Assembly: GCF_004519515.1 (NCBI RefSeq) | Contig: NZ_CP038145.1 | Location: forward strand, 1,964,001-2,028,000 | Length of the DNA: 64,000 nt | Origin: Actinobacillus indolicus | GTDB lineage: Bacteria > Pseudomonadota > Gammaproteobacteria > Enterobacterales > Pasteurellaceae | Direction of reading: 5' to 3' | In this document: in pieces, positions 54,624 through 63,966 of the stretch | Numbering within the stretch: the stretch's first letter is position 1 | Layout of the letters: the number at the start of each line of letters is the position of its first letter | Notes under the pieces: generated by a model | Seen by the model: only the letters and a program-made list of their open reading frames with translations | The model's database searches: none | What the model was told of the DNA's origin: nothing | Made by a program: the position numbers and the translations under genes

Positions 54624-55478
54624 ATGGTCGCACAAGTCATTTCGGGTAATTCGCTTGCTACAAAAATTAAAGGGGAAATTGCAGCTCAAATATCATTAAA
54701 TCTCGCACAAGGTAAGCGTGCACCTGGGTTAGCGGTGATTTTAGTCGGAGCAGATCCTGCATCTCAAGTATATGTTGGAAGTAAGCGTAAAAGTTGTGCA
54801 GAGGTGGGGATAGAGTCTAAATCCTATGACTTGCCAGAAAATACTTCAGAACAAGCGCTTTTAGATTTAATTGAAAAATTAAACCAAGATGAAACCGTAG
54901 ATGGTATTTTAGTGCAGTTACCATTACCAAAACAGATTGATTCTACCAAAGTGATCGAAGCGATCCGTCCAGACAAAGATGTTGATGGTTTCCATCCTTA
55001 TAATGTTGGGCGTTTGTGCCAACGTATTCCAACTTTAAGAGCTTGTACTCCTTATGGTGTGATGAAATTATTAGAAACTACTGGTGTGAGTCTTTATGGA
55101 AAACATGCCGTTATTGTTGGTGCATCGAATATTGTCGGCAGACCAATGGCATTGGAATTATTATTAGGCGGTTGTACGGTAACGGTAACACATCGTTTTA
55201 CACAAGATTTAGAAAGCCATATAAGACAAGCAGATATTTTAGTCGTAGCGGTCGGTAAGCCAAAATTTATCCCTGGTGATTGGGTTAAAGAAGGGGCGAT
55301 TGTTATTGATGTGGGAATTAATCGCCTCGACGGTAAATTAGTTGGTGATGTGGATTATGATGTTGCATCTCAAAAAGCGAGTTTTATTACGCCTGTCCCT
55401 GGTGGCGTTGGGCCTATGACTGTCGCAATGTTGATGCAAAATACCCTACAAGCCTATCATGTGCATTTGAGTCAGTAA
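54624..55478 (+). CDS. folD: methylenetetrahydrofolate dehydrogenase/cyclohydrolase
   Basis: A 284-residue bifunctional folate enzyme. YVGSKRKSCAEVGI (about 53-66) with the catalytic Lys, ILVQLPLPKQID, VIVGASNIVGRPMALELL and PVPGGVGPMTVAMLMQNT are its signatures. TTAGGAGAATCT ribosome site. Confidence 0.97.
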   Translation: MVAQVISGNSLATKIKGEIAAQISLNLAQGKRAPGLAVILVGADPASQVYVGSKRKSCAEVGIESKSYDLPENTSEQALLDLIEKLNQDETVDGILVQLPLPKQIDSTKVIEAIRPDKDVDGFHPYNVGRLCQRIPTLRACTPYGVMKLLETTGVSLYGKHAVIVGASNIVGRPMALELLLGGCTVTVTHRFTQDLESHIRQADILVVAVGKPKFIPGDWVKEGAIVIDVGINRLDGKLVGDVDYDVASQKASFITPVPGGVGPMTVAMLMQNTLQAYHVHLSQ

Positions 55479-55486
55479 AAGAGAGT

Positions 55487-55518
55487 AAAAAAGCTAAGTC
55501 TTTCGACTTAGCTTTTTT
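55487..55518. terminator. bidirectional terminator between folD and gltS
   Basis: Perfect AAAAAAGCTAAGTC-TTTC-GACTTAGCTTTTTT; a 14-bp stem with A and T tracts serves both converging genes. Confidence 0.9.
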
Positions 55519-55525
55519 GTTATCC

Positions 55526-56746
55526 TTATTTTGCTAAGAAATTCATAAAGGCTGTAATCGTCCCTAAGTTGATAATATCGACAAAGAATGCTCCAACAAG
55601 CGGTACGATTAGGAACGCTTTATGCGAAGGACCGAAGGTTTCTGTCACAGATTGCATATTCGCGACCGCAGTTGGTGTTGCACCTAAGCCAAAACCACAA
55701 TGGCCTGCAGCAAGGATTGCCGCATCATAGTTACTGCCCATGACTCTAAAGGTCACAAAATAGGCATAAACGATCATAACAACCGTTTGTACTAATAGGA
55801 TGATTAACATCGATCCTGCAAGCCCTGCTAATTCCCATAATTTGATACTCATTAATGCAATCGCAAGGAATAAACTTAATGAGGCATTACCAAATACGTC
55901 AATAGCGCGATCAAACATATCAAATTTAAAGACAAGGGTGAGTATATTACGTAAGAGTACACCAAATCCTAATGCCCAAACGAATTGTGGTAATCCTGAA
56001 TCAGGAAATACTTTTACCATAACAGAAGAAAAAGCCAAACAAGCTGCAAAAAGTGCCATGGTTTCAATGGTTGATGTAGCGGTAATTAAGCGAACATTAT
56101 CGGCATCTTCAAAGGTATCGCCAGCATATTTATGTTCTACGGTTTCAACTTTGGCATTCTGTTTTGTCGGAGAAATTTTCATATTATTCACTAAACGACG
56201 AGCAACAGGACCGCCAATTAAACCACCAGCGACTAAGCCAAATGTGGCAGAAGCCATTGCCATTTCCATCGCACCAACCACACCATGTTTTTCTGCAAAC
56301 ACAGTTGCCCAAGTTGCACCTGTACCATGTCCTCCAGTAAGCGTAATAGAACCAGTAATCAGCCCAACAAGAGGATCTAAACCTAGCAAGCTTGCTAAGG
56401 CAACACCCACGCCATTTTGAATAATAATAAATACACTTACTACAATTAAGAAAATGATTAACGGAATACCGCCTTGTTTTAATCGAGAAAAATCAGCAGA
56501 GAGTCCGATTGATGAGAAAAAGGCTAGCATAAAAGCCGTTTGAAGCGAGGATTCAAATTTGAATGTAATTCCAGCAAATTTATAAAGGCAGAAAATAATT
56601 GAGGCAGCAAATAAGCCCCCTGCTACAGCTTCTGGGATATTAAAATCTTGTAAGAATTTGATTTTATTAACAAAAACTCGACCAACTAATAATACGAGTG
56701 TTGCTGCAATAAGAGTGTGATAACCGTTTAATACGATCGGTTCCAT
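55526..56746 (-). CDS. gltS: sodium/glutamate symporter
   Basis: A 406-residue inner-membrane carrier with about ten helices. GSITLTGGHGTGATWA and AGHCGFGLGATPTAVANM are the two re-entrant GGHGT/GxGxTP loops of the ESS family. Start at ATG 56746 behind AAGGAG; the longer frame from 56812 has no ribosome site. Confidence 0.94.
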   Translation of the reverse strand: MEPIVLNGYHTLIAATLVLLVGRVFVNKIKFLQDFNIPEAVAGGLFAASIIFCLYKFAGITFKFESSLQTAFMLAFFSSIGLSADFSRLKQGGIPLIIFLIVVSVFIIIQNGVGVALASLLGLDPLVGLITGSITLTGGHGTGATWATVFAEKHGVVGAMEMAMASATFGLVAGGLIGGPVARRLVNNMKISPTKQNAKVETVEHKYAGDTFEDADNVRLITATSTIETMALFAACLAFSSVMVKVFPDSGLPQFVWALGFGVLLRNILTLVFKFDMFDRAIDVFGNASLSLFLAIALMSIKLWELAGLAGSMLIILLVQTVVMIVYAYFVTFRVMGSNYDAAILAAGHCGFGLGATPTAVANMQSVTETFGPSHKAFLIVPLVGAFFVDIINLGTITAFMNFLAK

Positions 56747-56951
56747 TTCATTACTCCTTTTGTTATAAAAATGAAAGGCGGGAATACTAGTACAAATTAT
56801 TATATGTGTCAAAAAGGTGGGAAATAAGGTTAATTTTTATCAAGAGCGGAATAAAACACCAAAAACAGTCCTATTTTTTGAGTTAGATCTCATTTTTTCG
56901 TTGATAGCTTTGGTAGAATTTGCCCAGTTCTATTTTTATTGTGAGGCTTAT

Positions 56952-58610
56952 ATGAGCGAAATTGCGTTAACAGTTAGCCTATTATCCCTAGTTGCAGTGA
57001 TTGGCTTATGGATAGGGCATATAAAGGTACGAGGCGTGAGTCTCGGGATTGGCGGTGTGTTATTTGGGGGAATTTTTGTTTCTCATTTTATGACACAGTA
57101 TGGTATCAAATTAGATGCCCATACACTCCATTTTATTCAAGAGTTTGGTTTGATTCTCTTCGTTTATACGATTGGTATTCAAGTCGGTCCTGGTTTTTTT
57201 GCATCGTTGAGACAATCAGGCTTAAAACTTAATGCTTTCGCATTGATGATTGTGGGATTAAGCGGGGTTCTTGTGATTTTATTACATAAACTCTTCAATA
57301 TTCCTTTACCTGTCATTCTAGGGATTTTCTCTGGCGCGGTCACTAATACGCCGTCTTTGGGGGCTGGTCAACAAATTTTAGCTGAATTAGGCGGTGATGC
57401 ATCTACATCTGTGATGGGCATGGCTTATGCGATTGCGTATCCATTTGGTATTGTGGGTATTTTACTGGCAATGTGGTTAGTTCGTATTGCATTTAAAATT
57501 AATGTGGATAAAGAAGCGGACGAATTCGATTCTGCATCAAATAGTAAAAAAGAAGGATTAAGTACTTTAAATGTACGAGTGACAAATCCCAATATTAATG
57601 GTTTGATGTTAAAAGAATTACCTGATTTTGAGTTACATGATGTGGTTTATTCTCGTTTAAAACGCGGAGAGGAGCTTTTTGTTCCTAAAGTCGAAACTCG
57701 GATTCAAGTAGGGGATATTTTACATATTGTTGGTGAGAAGGGAACATTGCGTAAAATGCAACTTATTCTAGGCGAAGAGGTGAATGTTTCTGTATCAACG
57801 AAAGGAACAATGTATAAAAATGAACGAGCCGTTGTGACGAATGAGAAGGTGTTTGGTAAGCAAATTCGTCAGTTGATGTTAAAGGGGAAATACGATGTGG
57901 TGATTTCTCGTTTAAACCGTGCTGGTGTTGAATTAGTTCCAAATGGACAAATGACTTTACAGTTTGGTGATGTATTGAATCTTGTTGGTCGTCAAGAAGA
58001 CATTGATGCGGTAATGTCGATTATCGGCAATGCTCAACAGAAATTACAACAAGTACAAATGTTACCTATCTTTATTGGGATTGGGCTTGGTGTATTATTA
58101 GGCTCTATTCCAATTTATATTCCAGGGTTCCCTGTGGCATTAAAATTAGGCTTAGCGGGTGGACCTTTAGTTGTCGCATTAATCTTGGCGCGAATTGGTA
58201 GTTTTGGAAAGCTCTATTGGTTTATGCCACCAAGTGCAAACTTGGCACTACGTGAAATTGGGATTGTCCTTTTCCTCGCGGTTGTTGGATGGAAAGCGGG
58301 GGGTAATTTCGTCAATACGCTATTGAGCAATGAAGGTTTATCTTGGATCTTCTATGGTGCGTTAATTACCTTTATTCCACTCATTATTACTGCGGTAGTT
58401 GCACGTATTTATGGCAAACTTAACTATTTAAGCTTATGTGGTTTACTCGCGGGTTCAATGACAGACCCGCCAGCACTTGCTTTTGCGAATGCGATTAAAG
58501 AAAACAATGGTGCAGCAGCATTGTCCTATGCAACGGTTTATCCTTTGGTGATGTTCTGTCGGATTATCTTGCCACAAATTTTAGCGATTTTATTGTGGGT
58601 TGCGGGCTAG
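56952..58610 (+). CDS. yidE: YidE-family putative transporter with TrkA-C domains
   Basis: A 552-residue AspT/YidE-type membrane protein. Two halves of membrane helices (FGLILFVYTIGIQVGPGFF; SGAVTNTPSLGAGQQ; then GSMTDPPALAF) flank two cytoplasmic RCK/TrkA-C domains at about 190-370. Substrate unknown. ATG 56952 gives the length of E. coli YidE (553); the frame opening at 56817 adds a sequence unlike the family. Confidence 0.92.
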   Translation: MSEIALTVSLLSLVAVIGLWIGHIKVRGVSLGIGGVLFGGIFVSHFMTQYGIKLDAHTLHFIQEFGLILFVYTIGIQVGPGFFASLRQSGLKLNAFALMIVGLSGVLVILLHKLFNIPLPVILGIFSGAVTNTPSLGAGQQILAELGGDASTSVMGMAYAIAYPFGIVGILLAMWLVRIAFKINVDKEADEFDSASNSKKEGLSTLNVRVTNPNINGLMLKELPDFELHDVVYSRLKRGEELFVPKVETRIQVGDILHIVGEKGTLRKMQLILGEEVNVSVSTKGTMYKNERAVVTNEKVFGKQIRQLMLKGKYDVVISRLNRAGVELVPNGQMTLQFGDVLNLVGRQEDIDAVMSIIGNAQQKLQQVQMLPIFIGIGLGVLLGSIPIYIPGFPVALKLGLAGGPLVVALILARIGSFGKLYWFMPPSANLALREIGIVLFLAVVGWKAGGNFVNTLLSNEGLSWIFYGALITFIPLIITAVVARIYGKLNYLSLCGLLAGSMTDPPALAFANAIKENNGAAALSYATVYPLVMFCRIILPQILAILLWVAG

Positions 58611-58626
58611 TTAAAAAAGCACAATT

Positions 58627-58660
58627 AAAGGGAACAAGCGGTGAGTTTGTTCCCTTTTTT
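58627..58660 (+). terminator. terminator after yidE
   Basis: AAAGGGAACAA / TTGTTCCCTTT hairpin followed by TTT, with an ACAAGCGGTGA uptake-signal core inside. Confidence 0.8.
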
Positions 58661-58666
58661 TACACA

Positions 58667-59647
58667 TTACATCCAACCTAATTGTTTTAAAATAACGATG
58701 CCTAAACTCGTTGTGAACATTGAACCTAAATTGGTGAGTGCGATAAGGTTGGCTGAGGCAGTCGCATCACCACCAAAATGTCTCACCATCGCATAACTTG
58801 CGGCAGCAACAGGGGTTGATGAAATAAGAAATAAAATACCGATGGACATTGCGGGTAAATCGAAGACAAACTTACCTAATATTACCATAAGTAATGGCGC
58901 GATAAGTAATCTTCCGATGCTCGCTATAATGACGATTCGGCTAATTTTTAATGCTTTTTTATCGCTTTGTTTAAGTAATTTAAGTTGTTTGAAATTTAGG
59001 CTTGCCCCCGCACAAATCAGCGCTAGGGGGAGAGCGATATTCGCAAGATAATCGCCTGTTCGTATCACAGTCTTGGGAATAGCTACCTCTAATTTACTCA
59101 AAATAATTCCAAGTACAATCGCGATAATCAGCGGATTTTTCAGAATAGATTTTATGATCTTGATTACACTTAATTTCCCATCACTGAGTGAATTGGTTAA
59201 GGTAATGACGGCAAGCACATTAAATAATAGCGTAATACAGGCTGTATAAACCGAAGCGGGTGCAACGGCAGGCGAACCGTATGCATTGATGCAAAGTGCA
59301 AGCCCTAAAATACCGCTGTTAGCACGAAAGAGTCCTTGCACAAAGATTCCACGATATGCTCGATCATCAATAAAGCGTAGAGCAAGCAGTTCGCCTCCAA
59401 AATAGATAATCAGTGTGCCAATCACCCCCGCACCAACAAGCCATATTTGACTGGAGTAATCGGTCGGTTCTTTGACTACATTGACAAAAAGTAGAGCAGG
59501 GAGAGCGATATTAAATACCAGTTTAGAAGCCACTTCGCAGAAATGATCGTCGATCATTTTTTTACGGCGTAATGCAATACCCAATAATAACATGAGAATT
59601 GTCGGGAGCGTTACGCTGGCACTAAAAAGTAAAGCTTCAATAAACAT
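58667..59647 (-). CDS. AEC-family (auxin efflux carrier-like) transporter
   Basis: A 326-residue inner-membrane protein with about ten helices. IALPALLFVNV (about 46-56), FVQGLFRANSGILGLAL and the C-terminal half LISSTPVAAASYAMV are AEC signatures. Members move malate or other organic acids. Two ATG codons, 59653 and 59647; the latter is better spaced from the AAGG site. Confidence 0.88.
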   Translation of the reverse strand: MFIEALLFSASVTLPTILMLLLGIALRRKKMIDDHFCEVASKLVFNIALPALLFVNVVKEPTDYSSQIWLVGAGVIGTLIIYFGGELLALRFIDDRAYRGIFVQGLFRANSGILGLALCINAYGSPAVAPASVYTACITLLFNVLAVITLTNSLSDGKLSVIKIIKSILKNPLIIAIVLGIILSKLEVAIPKTVIRTGDYLANIALPLALICAGASLNFKQLKLLKQSDKKALKISRIVIIASIGRLLIAPLLMVILGKFVFDLPAMSIGILFLISSTPVAAASYAMVRHFGGDATASANLIALTNLGSMFTTSLGIVILKQLGWM

Positions 59648-59666
59648 GGTCATCCTTATGATAACG

Positions 59667-59724
59667 ACAAGCGGTCAGATGATGCCATTTTTTTGCAAAA
59701 AATTGTTGTGATCTGACCGCTTGT
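59667..59724 (-). terminator. inverted uptake-signal hairpin after argE
   Basis: ACAAGCGGTCAGAT (59667-59680) pairs perfectly with ATCTGACCGCTTGT (59711-59724). It lies just after argE on the minus strand; its T-tract is poor, so termination would be partial. Confidence 0.5.
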
Positions 59725-59727
59725 AAA

Positions 59728-60870
59728 CTAACAAAAATGATAGATAAGTTTAGTAAGGAGTTCTCTTGTTGGTTCAATAAACTTCGCATCTAAATACTCA
59801 TCAGGCTGGTGGGCTTGTTCAATAGAACCAGGGCCTAATACGAGCGTTGGGCAAAGCTGTTGAATGAAAGGCGCTTCGGTACAATAATTTACCGCATCAC
59901 ATTTTTCGTCGAGCAATTTTTCTACAACTTGTACAACTTGGGCAGAGTGTTCACATTCATAACCCGGTATGCCAGCGTGTAGCGCTTGGATTTGAATGCG
60001 ATCTCCCCATTGTTCAATTAAAGGCGCAAGATGTTGGCGTAGTAGATCTTCTAAATCTTGTACCGCTAAGTTCGGTAACGGTCGCATATCAAGTTGAAGT
60101 TCACAACAAGCACAAATGCGGTTAATGGCATCACCGCCGTGGATATTACCGAAATTCATGGTCGGATAAGGCACTTTAAATAACGCATTGTGGTATTTGT
60201 GTTTCAATTCATCGCGCATTTTCATCAAATTACCTGTCACTTGATGCATGATTTCAATGGCGTTAATTCCTTTATCTGGATCGCTTGAATGGCCTGATTG
60301 CCCAATAATGCGAACAGCTTCTCCCATATGTCCTTTGTGGGCTCGAATAGGTTTAAGGGAGGTTGGTTCACCAATAATCGCACAATCAGGGCGAATATGG
60401 GCGTGTTGAGCAAAAGTTCTTGCACCAAGCATCGTCGTTTCTTCATCCGCTGTTGCGAGAATACGCAGAGGTTTATTGAGCTTTTTGAGATCAATTTGAC
60501 TGATAGCATCCACCACAAAGGCAAAGAAGCCCTTCATATCCGCCGTGCCTAGACCGTAGAATTTGCCCTCTTTCTCCGTTAAATGAAAGGGATTAAAACT
60601 CCAACGTCCTTCATCATAAGGGACGGTATCGGTATGCCCTGCAAGCAGTAAACCACCTTCGCCTTCCCCATAGGTTGCGAGTAGGTTGTATTTTTGACGG
60701 CTACCTTCAACGGCAATGATCTCTGTTTTAAAGCCAAAATCACTTAGCCAATGAGCAAGTAACTCAATTAATGCTTTATTAGAAATATCATATTTTTCTT
60801 CAAGGCTACTAATAGTTGGAATTTGAATTAATTGACGATAACGTTCAATAAACGGCAAGGTATTTTTCAT
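59728..60870 (-). CDS. argE: acetylornithine deacetylase
   Basis: A 380-residue M20 metallo-hydrolase of arginine synthesis. LLAGHTDTVPYDEGRW (75-90), LGTADMKGFFAF and ATADEETTMLGARTF are zinc and catalytic motifs; GEPTSLKPIRAHKGHMGEA broken as GEPTSLKPI identifies ArgE rather than DapE. ATGA overlap (60867-60870) with the upstream membrane-protein gene. Confidence 0.93.
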   Translation of the reverse strand: MKNTLPFIERYRQLIQIPTISSLEEKYDISNKALIELLAHWLSDFGFKTEIIAVEGSRQKYNLLATYGEGEGGLLLAGHTDTVPYDEGRWSFNPFHLTEKEGKFYGLGTADMKGFFAFVVDAISQIDLKKLNKPLRILATADEETTMLGARTFAQHAHIRPDCAIIGEPTSLKPIRAHKGHMGEAVRIIGQSGHSSDPDKGINAIEIMHQVTGNLMKMRDELKHKYHNALFKVPYPTMNFGNIHGGDAINRICACCELQLDMRPLPNLAVQDLEDLLRQHLAPLIEQWGDRIQIQALHAGIPGYECEHSAQVVQVVEKLLDEKCDAVNYCTEAPFIQQLCPTLVLGPGSIEQAHQPDEYLDAKFIEPTRELLTKLIYHFC

Positions 60871-61634
60871 CTATTTTCCTTATTTAAAATGGCAAAACCA
60901 ATCGCAACTTCCCAGATAAATAAGCTGTAAAGGCTAACTCGTTCCAATAATGCTAAGTAAGGAAGTTCTATCCATAAACTGATGGTAATCGCACAGGCAC
61001 CAATCACTCCTGCAATTAAGCTATAACGTTTTAATTTTTGCAAGTGAGGTTGAATCATTCCCAAACCGGATGCAATCATGGCTAAGTTTCCGCATAAATA
61101 GGTTAAAGAGGCTCCCATATTTTGTAGTCCTCCAAGGGTATATTTGCCTCCCTGTGAACTAAAAATAAGGATAGCGCCACAGCTGAAGAGCAATGAAAAC
61201 AAGATACCTAACAATCTAAAACGGCGTGCAGTGATTTGTGTTACCCCAATGAGATAAATAAAGATAAACAGACATCCTTGCACTAAAAATGCCATTTTCA
61301 TCGAAAAGTAGAGTCGTGAAAGATGAACTTCTTTTCCATCAATAATCGTGCCTGCGGGCTGCAATAACTCAAGGGGAGTATGGCGAACATAGGCAGGGAG
61401 AGAAACATCACTAAACAAAATTGTAATGAATTCAGCAAAGAAATAATAAAGTGCTATAAAAACAGACATCACCGCAGTTAATTTAATGATTCCGCTGACA
61501 GAATGACGCACACAAGGGTACATCAAAAAGGGATAAAAGCGGACACCAAAAGAGCCACTGGTAAAATAATCTTCAATGGTTTGATAATGGTGAGATAACC
61601 ATTGCCAAATCGTGCTTAATTTAGAAAATTTCAT
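60867..61634 (-). CDS. six-helix membrane protein of unknown function
   Basis: A 255-residue protein with helices near residues 50-75, 110-130, 138-158, 172-190, 203-220 and 228-248. GGLQNMGASLTYLCGNLAMI recalls DUF998-type proteins, but the match is loose. Starts a two-gene unit with argE by a 4-bp overlap. An inner-membrane protein coupled to argE is unusual; function not assignable. Confidence 0.75.
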   Translation of the reverse strand: MKFSKLSTIWQWLSHHYQTIEDYFTSGSFGVRFYPFLMYPCVRHSVSGIIKLTAVMSVFIALYYFFAEFITILFSDVSLPAYVRHTPLELLQPAGTIIDGKEVHLSRLYFSMKMAFLVQGCLFIFIYLIGVTQITARRFRLLGILFSLLFSCGAILIFSSQGGKYTLGGLQNMGASLTYLCGNLAMIASGLGMIQPHLQKLKRYSLIAGVIGACAITISLWIELPYLALLERVSLYSLFIWEVAIGFAILNKENR

Positions 61635-61743
61635 GGGATAAAAACGTAGAAAGTTATTTCGTTAAAATACGAAGTTAAAGATAACAGATATCTACGTAAT
61701 GTATCATAAATTGACATAATGGCTAGAATTTAGGAAAAATAGT

Positions 61744-61788
61744 TTGTTATTTTTTATTAAAAAACGTATTATAGACGTCTAGATGGAA
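61744..61788 (+). promoter_or_regulatory. metK promoter with MetJ box
   Basis: TTGTTA (61744-61749), 17 nt, TATTAT (61767-61772) form a good sigma-70 promoter. AGACGTCT, the perfect 8-bp MetJ half-operator, follows at 61773-61780, and a weaker AGATGGAA adjoins at 61781-61788, so tandem met boxes cover the transcription start. Confidence 0.8.
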
Positions 61789-61810
61789 AAACTTCCAAAG
61801 TGAATTTCTT

Positions 61811-61857
61811 ACAAGCGGTTAGTTTTTACTATTTTTTTGCAAGATCTTACCGCTTGT
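61811..61857 (+). repeat. inverted uptake-signal pair in the metK leader
   Basis: ACAAGCGGTTAG at 61811-61822 pairs with CTTACCGCTTGT at 61846-61857 apart from one mismatch; T-poor tail. It lies in the 5' leader of metK. Confidence 0.55.
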
Positions 61858-61895
61858 ATTACATATCATATTTAATAAAATCAATAGGATAACAA

Positions 61896-63044
61896 ATGGC
61901 TATTAACTTATTTACCTCGGAATCTGTATCAGAAGGTCACCCAGATAAAATCGCAGACCAAATTTCAGATGCAGTATTAGACGAAATTCTCAAACAAGAC
62001 CCAAAAGCACGCGTGGCGTGTGAAACCTACGTAAAAACAGGTATGGCACTTGTAGGCGGTGAGATCACCACTTCTGCTTGGGTGGATATTGAAAACTTAA
62101 CTCGCCAAGTGATTTGCGACATCGGCTATACCCATTCAGATATGGGCTTTGATGCTCATTCTTGTGCGGTATTAAATGCTATCGGTAAACAATCGCCAGA
62201 TATCAATCAAGGTGTGGACCGTGCTAACCCGTTAGAGCAAGGTGCAGGCGACCAAGGGATTATGTTCGGTTATGCAACGAACGAAACCGAAGTGTTAATG
62301 CCGGCTCCAATCACTTACGCTCATCGCTTAATGGAACAACAATCGAAAGTGCGTAAATCAGGCAAATTAGATTGGTTACGCCCAGATGCGAAAAGCCAAT
62401 TAACCTTTATTTACGAAGATAACAAAATTAAAGGTATTGATGCTGTGGTGCTTTCTACTCAACATGCTGAACATGTTGATCAAAAAACCGTGTTTGAAGG
62501 TGTGATGGAAGAGATCATCAAGCCAGTATTGCCAAGCGAATGGTTAAGTCAAAATACCAAATACTTTATCAACCCAACAGGTCGTTTCGTCATCGGCGGT
62601 CCAATGGGCGACTGTGGTTTAACAGGCCGTAAAATTATCGTTGATACCTACGGCGGTGCAGCGCGTCACGGTGGTGGTGCCTTCTCTGGTAAAGATCCGT
62701 CAAAAGTTGACCGCTCAGCTGCTTACGCTGCACGTTATGTAGCAAAAAATATCGTAGCTGCTGGTTTAGCAGATCGTTGTGAGATTCAACTTTCTTATGC
62801 GATCGGTATTGCAGAGCCGACATCAATCATGGTGGAAACCTTTGGTACGGGTAAAGTGAGCAATGAAGTGTTAGTCCGTTTAGTGCGTGAACACTTTGAT
62901 TTACGCCCATACGGCTTAATCAAAATGCTAGATTTAATCCGTCCGATTTATCGTGAAACCGCCGCTTACGGACACTTTGGTCGAGAGCATTTCCCTTGGG
63001 AAAAAACGGATAAAGCGGAAGCATTAAGAGCGGATGCGAAATAA
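61896..63044 (+). CDS. metK: S-adenosylmethionine synthetase
   Basis: A 382-residue enzyme making SAM from methionine and ATP. SEGHPDKIADQISDAVLD (12-29 region), GAGDQGIMFGYA, and GGGAFSGKDPSKVDRSAAYA are diagnostic. It carries a MetJ site upstream. Confidence 0.98.
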   Translation: MAINLFTSESVSEGHPDKIADQISDAVLDEILKQDPKARVACETYVKTGMALVGGEITTSAWVDIENLTRQVICDIGYTHSDMGFDAHSCAVLNAIGKQSPDINQGVDRANPLEQGAGDQGIMFGYATNETEVLMPAPITYAHRLMEQQSKVRKSGKLDWLRPDAKSQLTFIYEDNKIKGIDAVVLSTQHAEHVDQKTVFEGVMEEIIKPVLPSEWLSQNTKYFINPTGRFVIGGPMGDCGLTGRKIIVDTYGGAARHGGGAFSGKDPSKVDRSAAYAARYVAKNIVAAGLADRCEIQLSYAIGIAEPTSIMVETFGTGKVSNEVLVRLVREHFDLRPYGLIKMLDLIRPIYRETAAYGHFGREHFPWEKTDKAEALRADAK

Positions 63045-63058
63045 GTCATATCATCAAT

Positions 63059-63087
63059 GGGCGAACAATTAGGTTCGCCCTTTTCTT
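63059..63087 (+). terminator. terminator after metK
   Basis: GGGCGAAC-AATTAG-GTTCGCCC followed by TTTTCTT. Confidence 0.85.
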
Positions 63088-63093
63088 ACGCCT

Positions 63094-63846
63094 ATGTTCG
63101 ACACTCACATACATTTGGATCAATATTCAGAATCGCAGATCCGTCATATCATAAAAAACCCAAAACTGGCAGGTGTGCTTGCGGTCGCGACAGATTTATC
63201 CAGTAGCCAACGTTTATTAGCGCTTAAACGGCAATTTCCACGCATTCATATCGCAGCAGGTTTTCACCCTGAACAACCTTTGCCCTCATCTTTAGAACAA
63301 CAACAGCTTTTTGAGTGGATTGCAAAAAATCATCAAGATCTGACCGCTTGCGGTGAAGTTGGCTTGCCTCATTATCTAAAACGTGAGCAGCCGGATTTGG
63401 ATTATCAGCCTTATATTGAACTTTTAGAACGATTTATCGTGCTCTGCAAGCGGTACGATTTGCCGATAAATTTGCATATCGTTTATGATGATACGGAAAT
63501 TGCCCTTGATCTGTTAGCAAAACATCAAATTCAAAAAGCCCATTTTCACTGGTTTAAGGCGAGTGATAAATGGCTAAACGAATTGTTAAAAACATCTTAT
63601 TTTGTCAGTGTAAACCCTGATGTGTTAACCAATCCGAAAGTGCAGAGAGTCGTGGAGAGTTTTCCGTTGGAGCGAATCATGGTTGAAACGGACGGGCCTT
63701 GGCAACATCAACATTTTTTACCCATTCATATCACAGAGCAACTTTCTGCCACAATCCAAAAAATAGCCTCACTCAAACAGATGCCGTATGATTTTGTTTC
63801 AAGACAAATCTATCTAAATTCGATTTCTTTTTATTCAATTAAGTAA
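63094..63846 (+). CDS. TatD-family metal-dependent nuclease
   Basis: A 250-residue amidohydrolase-fold DNase. FDTHIHLD (2-9) is the first metal motif, AAGFHPEQP the second, CGEVGL the metal-bridging Glu, LHIVYDD and RIMVETDGPWQ the rest. Closest in style to E. coli YjjV. It begins just inside the metK terminator, so it needs read-through or its own promoter. Confidence 0.9.
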   Translation: MFDTHIHLDQYSESQIRHIIKNPKLAGVLAVATDLSSSQRLLALKRQFPRIHIAAGFHPEQPLPSSLEQQQLFEWIAKNHQDLTACGEVGLPHYLKREQPDLDYQPYIELLERFIVLCKRYDLPINLHIVYDDTEIALDLLAKHQIQKAHFHWFKASDKWLNELLKTSYFVSVNPDVLTNPKVQRVVESFPLERIMVETDGPWQHQHFLPIHITEQLSATIQKIASLKQMPYDFVSRQIYLNSISFYSIK

Positions 63847-63873
63847 AATTTTGTGATCTCTTTCACATTTTCT

Positions 63874-63902
63874 CTTGAAATCCCCTTGACAATCCCAATT
63901 TA
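63874..63902 (+). promoter_or_regulatory. sigma-32 heat-shock promoter of clpB
   Basis: CTTGAAA (63874-63880), 13 nt, CCCAATTTA (63894-63902) matches the sigma-32 consensus CTTGAAA-N13-16-CCCCATNT. A CGAGA-GTAA-TCTCG hairpin follows in the leader near 63916-63929. Confidence 0.8.
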
Positions 63903-63966
63903 TAGTTTCGTCAAACGAGAGTAATCTCGAAGTCAGAACATTTAATAACAGAATTTAGAGGAAACT

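Noticed and set aside
56817..56951. N-terminal extension of YidE from 56817
   Set aside because: It would exceed the family length by 45 residues and has no ribosome site.
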